From the NCBI GenBank assembly GCA_903876795.1, contig CAIRBK010000095.1:1-49403 (forward strand): a stretch of 49,403 nt of DNA, in the 5' to 3' direction. The stretch's first letter is position 1, and every line of letters starts with the position of its first letter. Source of the DNA: an uncultured Verrucomicrobiota bacterium (GTDB lineage: Bacteria; Verrucomicrobiota; Verrucomicrobiia; Opitutales; Opitutaceae). This document shows, piece by piece, positions 26,393-34,484 of the stretch. A program made the translations under genes and the position numbers. The notes beneath the pieces were generated by a model. It saw nothing but the letters and a program-made list of their open reading frames with translations. It was not told the origin of the DNA and made no database searches.

Positions 26393-27235
26393 TTAGCTGG
26401 TGGCCTTGAAGCGGGCTTCGACGAGGGACATGAGGCGGTCGAGGATGAGGCCGACCAACCCGATGGTGAGGATGGAGAAGATGATGTGCTCGTAGATAAG
26501 GGCGTTGTATTCCTGCCAGAGGAAACCGCCCGCTCCGGGGCGGCCGGTGAGCATTTCGGCGGCGACGATGGCGAGCCAGGAGATGCCCAGGCTGAGACGG
26601 AAGCCGGTGAACATGTAGGGCAGGGTGGCCGGGATGAGAATCTTGGTGAGCATCTTCCAGCGGGAGAGTTTCAGCACGCGGCCCACGTTGAGGTAATCCT
26701 GGGGGACGGCGCGCACGCCGACGGCGGTGTTGAGCACGGTCGGCCACATGCCGCAGAGGGCGATGGTGAACAGCGCGGCGTAGGTGCCGGCCTCGGGGCC
26801 GGCGCGCATGAAGAGCACCAGGCCGAGTGGCAGCCAGGCGAGCGGGGAGACGGGGCGCAGCACCTGGATGAGGGGGTCGAACATCTTGGTGAAGGTGGGC
26901 GACAGGCCGAGGAAGAAGCCGAGCGGCACGCCGATGATGAGGGCGATGGCGTAGCCTTGGGCGACGAGGACGAGGGAATACCAGGTGAAGCGCAGGATGC
27001 CCTGGTCCATCTCACCGCGTTTGGCGAACGGCTCTTTGATGTAAGGCAGGCTGGAGGTCCAAGTCTCGACGACGTTGGGCAGATCGGGGATGAGGCCGAT
27101 GCGCTTCTCCTCAATGATCGCGCCGGCGGCGTCGGTGACGAAGATCTTTTTTCCGGCCACACCATGCCATACCGAGAGCACGATGAGGACGCCGACGAGC
27201 GGCAGGATGAGCCAATCAAACTTGAACTTGTTCAT
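26393..27235 (-). CDS. nrtB: nitrate/cyanate ABC transporter permease
   Basis: A 280-aa inner-membrane permease with six or so hydrophobic helices, starting near residues 7-25 (WLILPLVGVLIVLSVWHGV). The cytoplasmic coupling motif region reads AVPQDYLNVGRVLKLSRWKMLTKILIPATLPYMFTG, the binding-protein-dependent transport signature of the NrtB/SsuC group. ATG 27235 was chosen as it directly precedes the first helix. Between the 76-aa protein (25 bp upstream) and the ATPase (6 bp downstream). Confidence 0.92.
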   Translation of the reverse strand: MNKFKFDWLILPLVGVLIVLSVWHGVAGKKIFVTDAAGAIIEEKRIGLIPDLPNVVETWTSSLPYIKEPFAKRGEMDQGILRFTWYSLVLVAQGYAIALIIGVPLGFFLGLSPTFTKMFDPLIQVLRPVSPLAWLPLGLVLFMRAGPEAGTYAALFTIALCGMWPTVLNTAVGVRAVPQDYLNVGRVLKLSRWKMLTKILIPATLPYMFTGFRLSLGISWLAIVAAEMLTGRPGAGGFLWQEYNALIYEHIIFSILTIGLVGLILDRLMSLVEARFKATS

Positions 27236-27260
27236 AACGGGAAAAGGCAGTGGCCGGTGG

Positions 27261-27491
27261 TTAACGGGATTCGGCGCGGGTGGAGGCGGCGGAGACGAAG
27301 GCGATGAGGAAAGATAGCGTCGGCGATAGAACGGACTTGGCGACAACCGTGAAGGTGACGGCTCCGGCGAGCCAAATGTCGCCCTGGTTGAGGACGACCT
27401 GGGCGACGCCGACGGGGAGGCCCAGCTTGGCCGCGCGCCTCCAGACGGAGACGTCGCGGCAAGCGGCCCAGAACCGGTCGGACGGGTTCAT
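27261..27491 (-). CDS. 76-aa conserved-looking small membrane protein of the nitrate transporter operon
   Basis: A small protein of unknown function. It starts MNPSDRFWAACRDVSVWRR, followed by a basic-amphipathic stretch, a hydrophobic region (VAQVVLNQGDIWLAGAVTFTVVAKSVLSPTLSFLIAFVSAAS, about 29-70) able to form one or two membrane helices, and a short charged end. Tight spacing (19 bp after nrtA, 25 bp before nrtB) and a clean ATG make it a real gene. It may be an accessory subunit or regulator of the permease; no family was recognised. Confidence 0.7.
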   Translation of the reverse strand: MNPSDRFWAACRDVSVWRRAAKLGLPVGVAQVVLNQGDIWLAGAVTFTVVAKSVLSPTLSFLIAFVSAASTRAESR

Positions 27492-27510
27492 GGCAAGGGG
27501 CGACGAAGGA

Positions 27511-28800
27511 TCAGCCCTTGATGTTTTTGACGGCGAAACCCTTGGCGTAGGACTCGGGGTCGGCGGGGTTGAAGGTGACGCCGTCGAACAGCGTCTCTGG
27601 CGTGTTGTCGAGGCCGCCGTGGATGACCCCGATTTCCTTCATGGCCTCTTCGTAGATGTCGCTGCGGAGAACCTTTTTGTTGATCGCGGCGTAATCGGGC
27701 GCACCGGTGACCATGCCCCAGCGGCGGAACTGGGAGAGGAACCAGGTGCCGTGCTTGGGCTGCGGGTAGTTGCAGTTGCGCTTGCTGAAGTGCATGTAGA
27801 ACTCGTCCTGCACCTTGCGGCCGTCCCCGTAGTCGAGCTCGCCCATGAGGCGGCCGAGGATGACTTCGGGGGCGCAGTTGATGTAGGTGGCCTTGGACAC
27901 GATCTGGCATTGTTCGGCGCGGTTGTTGAGGTCGTCGAGCCAGACACTGGCCTCGTGAAGGGCCTTGAGCACGGCCTTGACGGTCTTGGGGTTCTTGTTG
28001 GCGAACTCCTCGGTGAAGGCGCATACTTTCTCGGGATGATCCTTCCAGATGTCCTGCGTGGTGACGGCGGTGTAGCCGATCTTGTCGGCGATGGCGCGGG
28101 CGCCCCAAGGCTCGCCGACGCAGAAGCCGTCCATCTTGCCGATCTTCATGTTGGCGACCATCTGGGCGGGCGGGACGACGATGAGGTTGACATCCTTGTC
28201 GGGATGAATGCCGCCGGCCGCCAGGTAGTAGCGTATCCACATGTTGTGGGTGCCAGGCGGGAAAGTCATGGCGAAGGTGAGCGGTTCGCCGAGGCTTTTG
28301 GCCTGATCGACGAAGGGTTTGAGGGATTTCGGATCGGCACCAACCTTGCCCTTCCAGTCGGTTTTGACGGTGATGGCCTGGCCGTTGCGGTTGATGACCC
28401 AAGGGATGATCATGGGTTTTTTGGGCGAGCCCGCGAGGCCCATGGTGGAGGCGAAGGGCATGCCGTAGAGCATGTGGGTCGCCTGGATGGAGCCGGTGGA
28501 AAGGTTGTCGCGGATGGCGGCCCAGTTGGCGCCCTTGGTGACCTTGGAGTTGATGCCGTATTTTTTAAACAGGCCCTTTTCGTGGGCGATGACGATGGGG
28601 GAGCAATCGGTCAGCGCGATCATGCCGAAGTTGAGGTCGGTGGTCTCGGGTGCCTCGGAGGCTCCGGCGTCGGGCGCGGCCCAGCCCTGGGGCAGATTGG
28701 CGAGGAGGGCGGTGGCACCGAGGCCCTTGGCGGCGGTGGAGAGGAAGGCGCGGCGGTTGAGGCGGCGCAGGTTGAGGGAATCAGGCTTGGACGAGTTCAT
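27511..28800 (-). CDS. nrtA: nitrate/cyanate ABC transporter substrate-binding protein
   Basis: A 429-aa periplasmic binding protein. The N-terminus RRLNRRAFLSTAAKG followed by a hydrophobic run and AAPDAG is a twin-arginine-type signal peptide. The mature part matches NrtA/CmpA: NFGMIALTDCSPIVIAHEKGLF, GANWAAIRDNL, PWVINRNGQAITV, VVPPAQMVANMKIGKMDGFCVGEPWGARA. Its start overlaps the end of the preceding sensor-like gene by 20 bp, and the 76-aa gene follows after 19 bp. Whether it prefers nitrate, nitrite or cyanate cannot be told. Confidence 0.92.
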   Translation of the reverse strand: MNSSKPDSLNLRRLNRRAFLSTAAKGLGATALLANLPQGWAAPDAGASEAPETTDLNFGMIALTDCSPIVIAHEKGLFKKYGINSKVTKGANWAAIRDNLSTGSIQATHMLYGMPFASTMGLAGSPKKPMIIPWVINRNGQAITVKTDWKGKVGADPKSLKPFVDQAKSLGEPLTFAMTFPPGTHNMWIRYYLAAGGIHPDKDVNLIVVPPAQMVANMKIGKMDGFCVGEPWGARAIADKIGYTAVTTQDIWKDHPEKVCAFTEEFANKNPKTVKAVLKALHEASVWLDDLNNRAEQCQIVSKATYINCAPEVILGRLMGELDYGDGRKVQDEFYMHFSKRNCNYPQPKHGTWFLSQFRRWGMVTGAPDYAAINKKVLRSDIYEEAMKEIGVIHGGLDNTPETLFDGVTFNPADPESYAKGFAVKNIKG

Positions 28801-29869
28801 GGTCTTGGCGTTTACGGGATGATTTCTGGGCGAGTTGGTAGAGGTCGGAACGGAAAGCGCGGCGGCCGAGGTCGGCCGGCGTGGTCATGCTGGCGGGCAG
28901 GAAGCGGTGGCGGTTGAAGCCCTCGATCAACCAGGCGGCCTTGGCGGCGGTCGGATCGTTGGCGCCGTCGCGATGGAAACGGATGAAATCAACGGCGGGC
29001 ACGGTGCGGCCGTGGCCCGCATCGAACGGTCCGACCAGGCTGGATTGGATGACCCGGGCGGCGACATTGATGTATTCACGGCGGGCCAGCAGCCCGCACA
29101 GCTCGGGACGGAAGTCGGGCTGGTCGCAGAGCGCGGCGGCTTCGGAAAGGGCGGCGATCAGGGCGAGATGTTCGCCGGAGCGCGTCTCGGCAAAGTCCTT
29201 GCGCACCATCAGGACCTTCTCGGCGTGGCCGGGGCCAAGGTCGGGGCTTACGGCCGGGCACCAGCCGATTTTTTCGCGCACGGCCAGGGAGTTCCACGGG
29301 TCGCCGACACTGTAGCCGTCGATCGTGCCGGCGGCGAGATTGCGGAAAAGCTGGGGCGGGGGAACGACCACGATGCGGACGTCTTTCTCGGGGTCGATGC
29401 CACCGCCGCGCAGCCAGTCGCAGACATGGATGCGGTGGGAGGAGTGGGCGAAGACCACGGCAAAGACGTAGGCGCGCTCATGGCGCGAACGCACGATCTC
29501 TTCGCGCATGGTGTCGGCGTCGCGCACGCCGCGTTTCCAGAGTTCCTCGGAGAGGGTGATGCAGTTGCCGTCGCTGTTGAGCACAAAGGCCGTCAGGCAC
29601 TCGCAGGGCAGGCAGTTGATGCCGAGATTGGTGCTGATCACCATCGCGCCCAGCGCGTGGGCGGCGTCCAGTTCGCGGTGGATGATCTTGTCGCGGATGG
29701 TCGCCCAGCCGACCTCGCGGCTCAGTTCGACATGCAGGCCGTGTTTCTTAAAGAAGCCGTTTTCGTGGGCGACGATGATCGGGGCGGCGTCGTTGAGCGC
29801 GATGAAGCCGATCCTCAGCGGGCGCTGGGTCAAGGGGCTGGCGGCGGTCCTGCGGTTGCTCGTGGACAT
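28781..29869 (-). CDS. cytosolic NrtA-like protein, probable NasS-type nitrate sensor
   Basis: A 362-aa paralogue of NrtA (LRIGFIALNDAAPIIVAHENGFFKKHGL; VVVPPPQLFRNLAAGTIDGYSVGDPWNSLAV) but with no signal peptide: the N-terminus MSTSNRRTAASPLTQRPL is short and polar. This is the form of NasS, which senses nitrate in the cytoplasm and controls the antiterminator NasT. No NasT-like ANTAR gene is visible in the window. First gene of the long minus-strand nitrate run, 102 bp from the divergent LysR gene, and overlapping nrtA by 20 bp. It might instead be a lipid-anchor-less transporter component; the sensor call is inference. Confidence 0.75.
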   Translation of the reverse strand: MSTSNRRTAASPLTQRPLRIGFIALNDAAPIIVAHENGFFKKHGLHVELSREVGWATIRDKIIHRELDAAHALGAMVISTNLGINCLPCECLTAFVLNSDGNCITLSEELWKRGVRDADTMREEIVRSRHERAYVFAVVFAHSSHRIHVCDWLRGGGIDPEKDVRIVVVPPPQLFRNLAAGTIDGYSVGDPWNSLAVREKIGWCPAVSPDLGPGHAEKVLMVRKDFAETRSGEHLALIAALSEAAALCDQPDFRPELCGLLARREYINVAARVIQSSLVGPFDAGHGRTVPAVDFIRFHRDGANDPTAAKAAWLIEGFNRHRFLPASMTTPADLGRRAFRSDLYQLAQKSSRKRQDHELVQA

Positions 29870-29971
29870 GGCTGGAAGTCCTTGCCTCCAGCGTTCGACG
29901 TGCCATGCACTGAGTCAGTAACGAGAAAGACCTTTCAAACATTTAATCAAAATGATGAGAGCCATTCATCC
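29870..29971. promoter_or_regulatory. divergent control region between the nitrate operon and its LysR gene
   Basis: 102 bp shared by the two start regions. It is AT-richer than its surroundings and holds the inverted repeat CATTT-AATCA-AAATG (29940-29954), 18 bp before the LysR ATG, plus TGCACTGAGTCAGTAAC-like sequence at about 29906. The position is typical for a LysR-type operator controlling both directions. No confident -35/-10 pair was assigned. Confidence 0.5.
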
Positions 29972-30901
29972 ATGAACAACACCCTCGACAGTCGGCAGAT
30001 GTTGGCGTTCGTCACGTTGGCGCGGCGCGGCAGTTTCACGCAGGCCGCCAAGGAGCTGTTTTTGACGCAGTCGGCCGTGAGTCACACGATCAAGACGCTG
30101 GAACGCGACACCGGGGTGGCGCTTTTTGATCGCGTGGGCAAAAAAGCGCACCTGACCCAGGCGGGTGAGCAGCTGCTGCCGCACGCTGAGCGGATTCTGC
30201 GCGAGATGCGGGATGCGCGGACCTCGCTTGAGGAGCTGCAGAACTGGGGGCACGGACGCCTTCGGGTGGGAGCCAGCACCACGGCGTGTCACCATATTCT
30301 TCCTACGGTGTTGCGCGAATTCAAGCAGAGCTTCCCCGGATGCGTGATCAAAATCGAATCGGGAGACCAGCCGCGGCAGCTGGAGTTGCTCCGCAGCAAC
30401 CAGGTGGACATCGCCCTCACGCTCGAATCGGAGGTGAACGCGGCCGATCTTCAGTTCCGCCCGTTGTTCGAGGATGAACTGCGTTTCCTGGTGTCGCCCA
30501 TGCACCCCTGGGCGGAAAAGCGCCGCGCTCCCCGGGAGGAGATAGCCGGGGAAACCCTGGTGCTTTACAACAAGAGCAGCCACACGTTCCGGCTCGTGGA
30601 CCAGTATTTTCGCGAGGAGGGCGTGGCGCTTCAGAACGTCATCGAGCTGGGCAGCATGGAGGCGATCAAGGAGTTGGTGAAAATCGGCATCGGCGCGGGT
30701 GTGCTGGCTCCGTGGATCGCCCGCGACGAACTGGCCAAGGGGCTGCTGGTGTCCGTGCCGCCGGGGAAGCGCAAACTCAAGCGCCGCTGGGGCGTGTCGT
30801 TCCTCAAGGGGCGCAAGCTGCCACTGGCCGAAGAAACGTTCGCCGGCCTGTGCGAGGCAGTGACGCAGGACTTCGGGCGGGTGCAGGAGAAGTACTCCTG
30901 A
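29972..30901 (+). CDS. LysR family transcriptional regulator
   Basis: A 309-aa LysR-type protein: N-terminal winged helix with MLAFVTLARRGSFTQAAKELFLTQSAVSHTIKTLER (10-45), the linker helix, and a C-terminal effector domain (about 90-300; GRLRVGASTTACHHILPTVL, IGAGVLAPWIARDEL). Divergent from the nitrate gene cluster, it is the likely activator of nitrate assimilation, like NtcB, Nac or CbbR-type regulators, but the effector is unknown. The frame extends far upstream antisense to the sensor gene; ATG 29972 starts the recognisable domain. Confidence 0.93.
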   Translation: MNNTLDSRQMLAFVTLARRGSFTQAAKELFLTQSAVSHTIKTLERDTGVALFDRVGKKAHLTQAGEQLLPHAERILREMRDARTSLEELQNWGHGRLRVGASTTACHHILPTVLREFKQSFPGCVIKIESGDQPRQLELLRSNQVDIALTLESEVNAADLQFRPLFEDELRFLVSPMHPWAEKRRAPREEIAGETLVLYNKSSHTFRLVDQYFREEGVALQNVIELGSMEAIKELVKIGIGAGVLAPWIARDELAKGLLVSVPPGKRKLKRRWGVSFLKGRKLPLAEETFAGLCEAVTQDFGRVQEKYS

Positions 30902-30903
30902 AT

Positions 30904-30921
30904 CCGGCCCGCGAGGGCCGG
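30904..30921. terminator. hairpin between convergent LysR and trpE
   Basis: Perfect stem CCGGCCC-GCGA-GGGCCGG in the 26 bp between the two stop codons. There is no T tract on either side, so it is a weak candidate for a bidirectional stop. Confidence 0.5.
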
Positions 30922-30927
30922 CCGCGA

Positions 30928-32430
30928 TCAGAAGCGCTCGGCCATGGCGACGGCTTTGAAGAGCGCGGAGGCTTTGTTGACGGTTTCCAGGTATTCCGAG
31001 GCGGGCACGGAGTCGGCGACGACGCCGGCGCCGGACTGGATGTGGATCAGCCCGTCCTTGATCAGGGAGGTGCGCAGCATGATGCAGGTGTCGCTGTTGC
31101 CGTCGTAACCGAAATAGCCGAGGGCGCCGGCGTAGAAGCCGCGCCGGGACGGTTCGTTTTCGGCGATGAGCTGCATGGCGCGGATTTTGGGCGCACCGCT
31201 CACCGTGCCGGCGGGGAAGGTGGCTCGCATAAGGTCGTAGGCGGTTTGGCCCTTGGCGATGCGGCCTTCGACCTGGGAGACGATGTGCATGACGTGCGAG
31301 TAGCGCTCGATCACCATCATTTCGGGGACGGTGACGCTGCCGTATTCGCACACGCGGCCGATGTCGTTGCGGGCGAGGTCCACGAGCATGAGGTGCTCGG
31401 CGCGCTCCTTGTCGTCGGCGAGCAGGTCTTTTTCGAGGGCGAGGTCTTCGGCGTGGGTGAGCCCGCGTTTGCGGGTGCCGGCGATGGGGCGGAATTCGAC
31501 GAGTCCGTCGGTGAGGCGCACATGGACTTCGGGGGAGGCTCCGACGATGGCGAAGTCGCCGGCCTCGAGGATGAACATGTAGGGCGAGGGGTTGACGGTG
31601 CGCAGCGCCCGGTAGAGATCGAGCGGGGTTTTGGAGAACGGCTTGGTGAACCGCTGTGAAGGGACGATCTGGATGATGTCGCCGGAGCGGATGAACTCCT
31701 TGGTGCCCTCGACCACGGATTCAAAGGCCGGCTGGGAGAAGTTGCCCGGCGGGACGGTGATCGGGCCGGTTTCAATCAACGGCGCCGGCGCGAGGGCGCT
31801 GGGTTCGCGGAGGAGAGCGTGGAGTGAATTGAGCTCGGCCACGGCGGCGTCGTAGGCGGCGGAGGCTTCGGCGGCGCCGCGCAGGTGGGCGTTGACGCAG
31901 AGGCGGAGGGTTTGTTTGGCGCGGTCGAAGATCAGCAGCGAGTCCGACAGCATGAAGTAGAGCAGGGGGAGGCCGAGTTCGTCCTTCTGGGCCGCAGGGA
32001 CCGAGGGTTCGATGCGGGTGACGTATTCGTAGCCGATGAAGCCGACGGCGCCGCCGGTGAAGCGGGGCAGTCCCGGCAGGCTTACCGGGTGGTGGCCGGC
32101 CATCTCGGCCTCGATGAGGTTGAGCGGGTCCTGCGGGGTGGGGACGGTTTCGGAGCGGGCGGGCCGGCCGGCCGCCGCAGGGTGGCGGATCTCGGTGGTC
32201 TGCGGCCCGCAGATGAAGACCTTGCGGGGGCGGCAGCCGATGAAGCTGTAGCGGGAGAGTTGTTCGCCGCCCTCGACGGATTCGAGCAGGTAGGAGGGGC
32301 CGGCCGACTTGAGTTTGGCGTAGGCCGAAACGGGTGTTTCGAAGTCGGCCATTAGATCCGTGTAGACGGGGATGACGTTGCCCTGGTTGGCGAGCTTCAG
32401 GAAGTCGTCGCGGTGGGGGAAGATGTTCAT
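30928..32430 (-). CDS. trpE: anthranilate synthase component I
   Basis: Makes anthranilate from chorismate with glutamine-derived ammonia from TrpG. The 500-aa protein has the N-terminal LLESVEGGEQLSRYSFIG segment (tryptophan feedback site in the family), and the chorismate-binding core with FRPIAGTRKRG, HLMLVDLARNDIGRVC, HIVSQVEG, FPAGTVSGAPKIRAMQLI and GAGVVADSVPASEY. Length typical. No trpG follows: the next gene downstream is the convergent LysR, so the amidotransferase must lie elsewhere. glmS is 97 bp upstream on the same strand. Confidence 0.95.
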   Translation of the reverse strand: MNIFPHRDDFLKLANQGNVIPVYTDLMADFETPVSAYAKLKSAGPSYLLESVEGGEQLSRYSFIGCRPRKVFICGPQTTEIRHPAAAGRPARSETVPTPQDPLNLIEAEMAGHHPVSLPGLPRFTGGAVGFIGYEYVTRIEPSVPAAQKDELGLPLLYFMLSDSLLIFDRAKQTLRLCVNAHLRGAAEASAAYDAAVAELNSLHALLREPSALAPAPLIETGPITVPPGNFSQPAFESVVEGTKEFIRSGDIIQIVPSQRFTKPFSKTPLDLYRALRTVNPSPYMFILEAGDFAIVGASPEVHVRLTDGLVEFRPIAGTRKRGLTHAEDLALEKDLLADDKERAEHLMLVDLARNDIGRVCEYGSVTVPEMMVIERYSHVMHIVSQVEGRIAKGQTAYDLMRATFPAGTVSGAPKIRAMQLIAENEPSRRGFYAGALGYFGYDGNSDTCIMLRTSLIKDGLIHIQSGAGVVADSVPASEYLETVNKASALFKAVAMAERF

Positions 32431-32527
32431 GTCGGAGCGCGTTTTTTAAAGTCGGGAGCCCGTTGGCCGAAGGCGGGGACGAGTGAATTTGACGATGCGG
32501 GGAATCGCCCGTGAACGGGTGCCCGCC

Positions 32528-34381
32528 TTACTCGACGGTCACGGATTTCGCGAGGTTGCGGGGTTTGTCCACGTCGCAGCCGCGTTCGCAGGCGATGTAG
32601 TAGCTGAGGAGTTGGACGGGGATGGTGGCGACGATGGGCAGGACGGCTTCGTGGCACTCGGGGATGGTGATGACGGCGTCGGCCAGGGCCGGGGGCAGTT
32701 CGCAGCCCTCGGTGACGATGGCGATGACCGGGCCCTTGCGGGCCTTCACCTCCTGCATGGAGGAGACGACCTTGTTGAAGATCTCGCCCCTGGGGGCGAA
32801 GAAGACGCTCGGGCACTGCTCGTTGATGAGGGCGATGGGGCCGTGCTTCATCTCGGCGGCGGGGTAGCCCTCGGCGTGGATGTAGGAGATTTCCTTGAGT
32901 TTGAGCGCACCCTCCAGGGCGATGGGGAAGAGGGAAAGGCGCCCGAGGAAGAGCATGTCGTTATACTGCGCGAAACGCTTGGCGACGGTCCGGATGTGGG
33001 CGGCCTGTTCGAGGGCCTTGCGCACGAGGGCGGGGGCCTGCTTGAGGGCGTTCACGTATTCGACGCCGTCGGCGAAGCTCATGTCGCGCATGCGGGCGAC
33101 GTGGAGCGCGAGCATGGCGCCGATGAGGAGCTGGGAGGTGAAGGCCTTCGTGGAGGCGACGCCGATTTCGGGACCGACGTGCTGGTAGATGCCGCCGTCG
33201 GCCTCGCGGGCGATGGTGGAGCCGACGGTGTTATTGATCGAGAGCACCTTGTAGCCCTTGCGCTGGGCCTCGCGGAGTGCGCCGAGTGTGTCGATGGTTT
33301 CGCCCGACTGGCTCACGACGAAGAACAGCGGGTTGCCGGAGAGCGGGGCGTTGCGGTAGCGGAACTCGGAGGCGTAGTCGACCTCGACGGGCACGCGGGC
33401 GAACCGCTCGATGAGGTGTTCGGCGACCAGGCAGGAGTGCCAGGCGGTGCCGCAGCCGAGGAAGGCGAAGCGGTCGATCTGGCGGAAGTCCACCGGGCCG
33501 AGGTTGAGGCCTCCGAATTTGGCGGTGGAGCCGTCCTCGGAGAAGCGTCCGCGCATGGAGTTTTCGAGCGCGGCGGGCTGCTCGAAGATCTCCTTTTCCA
33601 TGAAATGCGCGTAGCCGTTGAGGTCGGCGGCGTCGACGGCCCAGGTGACCTTGTCGACCACCGGGGAGATGTCCTCCATGTCGAGGTTGGAGATGGAGAA
33701 TTGTCTGGCGGTTACGTGCACGACCTCGCCGTCCTTCAGGTAGACGACGTTTTGCGTGCGGCTGACCAGGGCGGAGACGTCGGAGGCGAGGATGTATTCG
33801 TTTTCACCTACGCCAAGGATGAGCGGGGAACCCTTGCGGGCGGCGACGATCTCGCCGACGCAGTCCTTGCAGAGAACGGCGATGCCGTAGGTGCCCTCGA
33901 CGTGGCGAAGGGTTTTGCGCACGGCGTGGAGGAAGCGGCTTTCTCCGGCGGGGGCCGCAGGTTCCTTGGCGTAGTGGTAGGCGATCAGGTTGGAAAGAAC
34001 CTCGGTGTCGGTCTCCGAGCTGAACGTGTAGCCCCGGGTTAGAAGGAATTTTTTGATCGCCGAGTAGTTTTCGATCACGCCGTTGTGCACGAGGGCGATG
34101 ACGCCGTCGCTGCTCAGGTGGGGGTGGGCATTGGCCTCGGTGACGCCGCCGTGGGTGGCCCAGCGGGTGTGGGATATGCCCGTGGTGCCGGTGAAGCGGT
34201 GTTTTGCGGCCTCCTTCACAAGGTTGTCCACCCGGCCCACCTTGCGGGCGAGCTCGAGGCGGCCGTCCTGTTGCACGGCTATACCTGCGGAGTCATAGCC
34301 GCGGTATTCCAGGCGTTTGAGGCCTTCGAGCAGGATGGGGGATGCCTTTTGACGGCCGACATAGCCTACGATTCCACACAT
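32528..34381 (-). CDS. glmS: glutamine-fructose-6-phosphate aminotransferase
   Basis: Makes glucosamine-6-phosphate, the entry to peptidoglycan and lipopolysaccharide sugars. The 617-aa protein starts MCGIVGYVG with the nucleophile Cys2; the glutaminase half has GISHTRWATHGGVTEANAHPH, and the isomerase half has two SIS domains (FFVVSQSGETIDTLGALREAQ; MLFLGRLSLFPIALEGALKLKEISYIHAEGYPAAEMKHGPIALI is the second). It ends KPRNLAKSVTVE, the family tail. No glmS ribozyme-like leader fits the short 103-bp upstream region, which instead holds a perfect palindrome. Confidence 0.97.
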   Translation of the reverse strand: MCGIVGYVGRQKASPILLEGLKRLEYRGYDSAGIAVQQDGRLELARKVGRVDNLVKEAAKHRFTGTTGISHTRWATHGGVTEANAHPHLSSDGVIALVHNGVIENYSAIKKFLLTRGYTFSSETDTEVLSNLIAYHYAKEPAAPAGESRFLHAVRKTLRHVEGTYGIAVLCKDCVGEIVAARKGSPLILGVGENEYILASDVSALVSRTQNVVYLKDGEVVHVTARQFSISNLDMEDISPVVDKVTWAVDAADLNGYAHFMEKEIFEQPAALENSMRGRFSEDGSTAKFGGLNLGPVDFRQIDRFAFLGCGTAWHSCLVAEHLIERFARVPVEVDYASEFRYRNAPLSGNPLFFVVSQSGETIDTLGALREAQRKGYKVLSINNTVGSTIAREADGGIYQHVGPEIGVASTKAFTSQLLIGAMLALHVARMRDMSFADGVEYVNALKQAPALVRKALEQAAHIRTVAKRFAQYNDMLFLGRLSLFPIALEGALKLKEISYIHAEGYPAAEMKHGPIALINEQCPSVFFAPRGEIFNKVVSSMQEVKARKGPVIAIVTEGCELPPALADAVITIPECHEAVLPIVATIPVQLLSYYIACERGCDVDKPRNLAKSVTVE

Positions 34382-34434
34382 AATTTTTTGCCTGATTAAG
34401 CTCGCGAATTTACGGGCTCGTTCAAACGTGGCGC

Positions 34435-34455
34435 AAGGTAATACCCTATTACCTT
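34435..34455. promoter_or_regulatory. perfect 9-bp-arm palindrome between glmS and glgC
   Basis: Arms AAGGTAATA and TATTACCTT around CCC, in the 103-bp divergent gap, 29 bp before the glgC start. The shape suggests an operator for a dimeric regulator that could act on either gene; a promoter element with an AT-rich core is also possible. Confidence 0.55.
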
Positions 34456-34484
34456 GATCCCCAAGTTATCCCCTAAGAACTCAT

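Noticed and set aside
24536-27307. 923-codon plus-strand frame opposite the ABC transporter genes
   Set aside because: No domain, biased composition, and wholly antisense to nrtB, the two ATPases and the porin start.
27511-29869. A split or duplicated single nrtA gene
   Set aside because: The two products are full-length, differ throughout and only one has a signal peptide, so they are paralogues with different roles.
34382-34484. glmS ribozyme
   Set aside because: The upstream gap is only 103 bp, has none of the ribozyme core I could recognise, and is shared with glgC.
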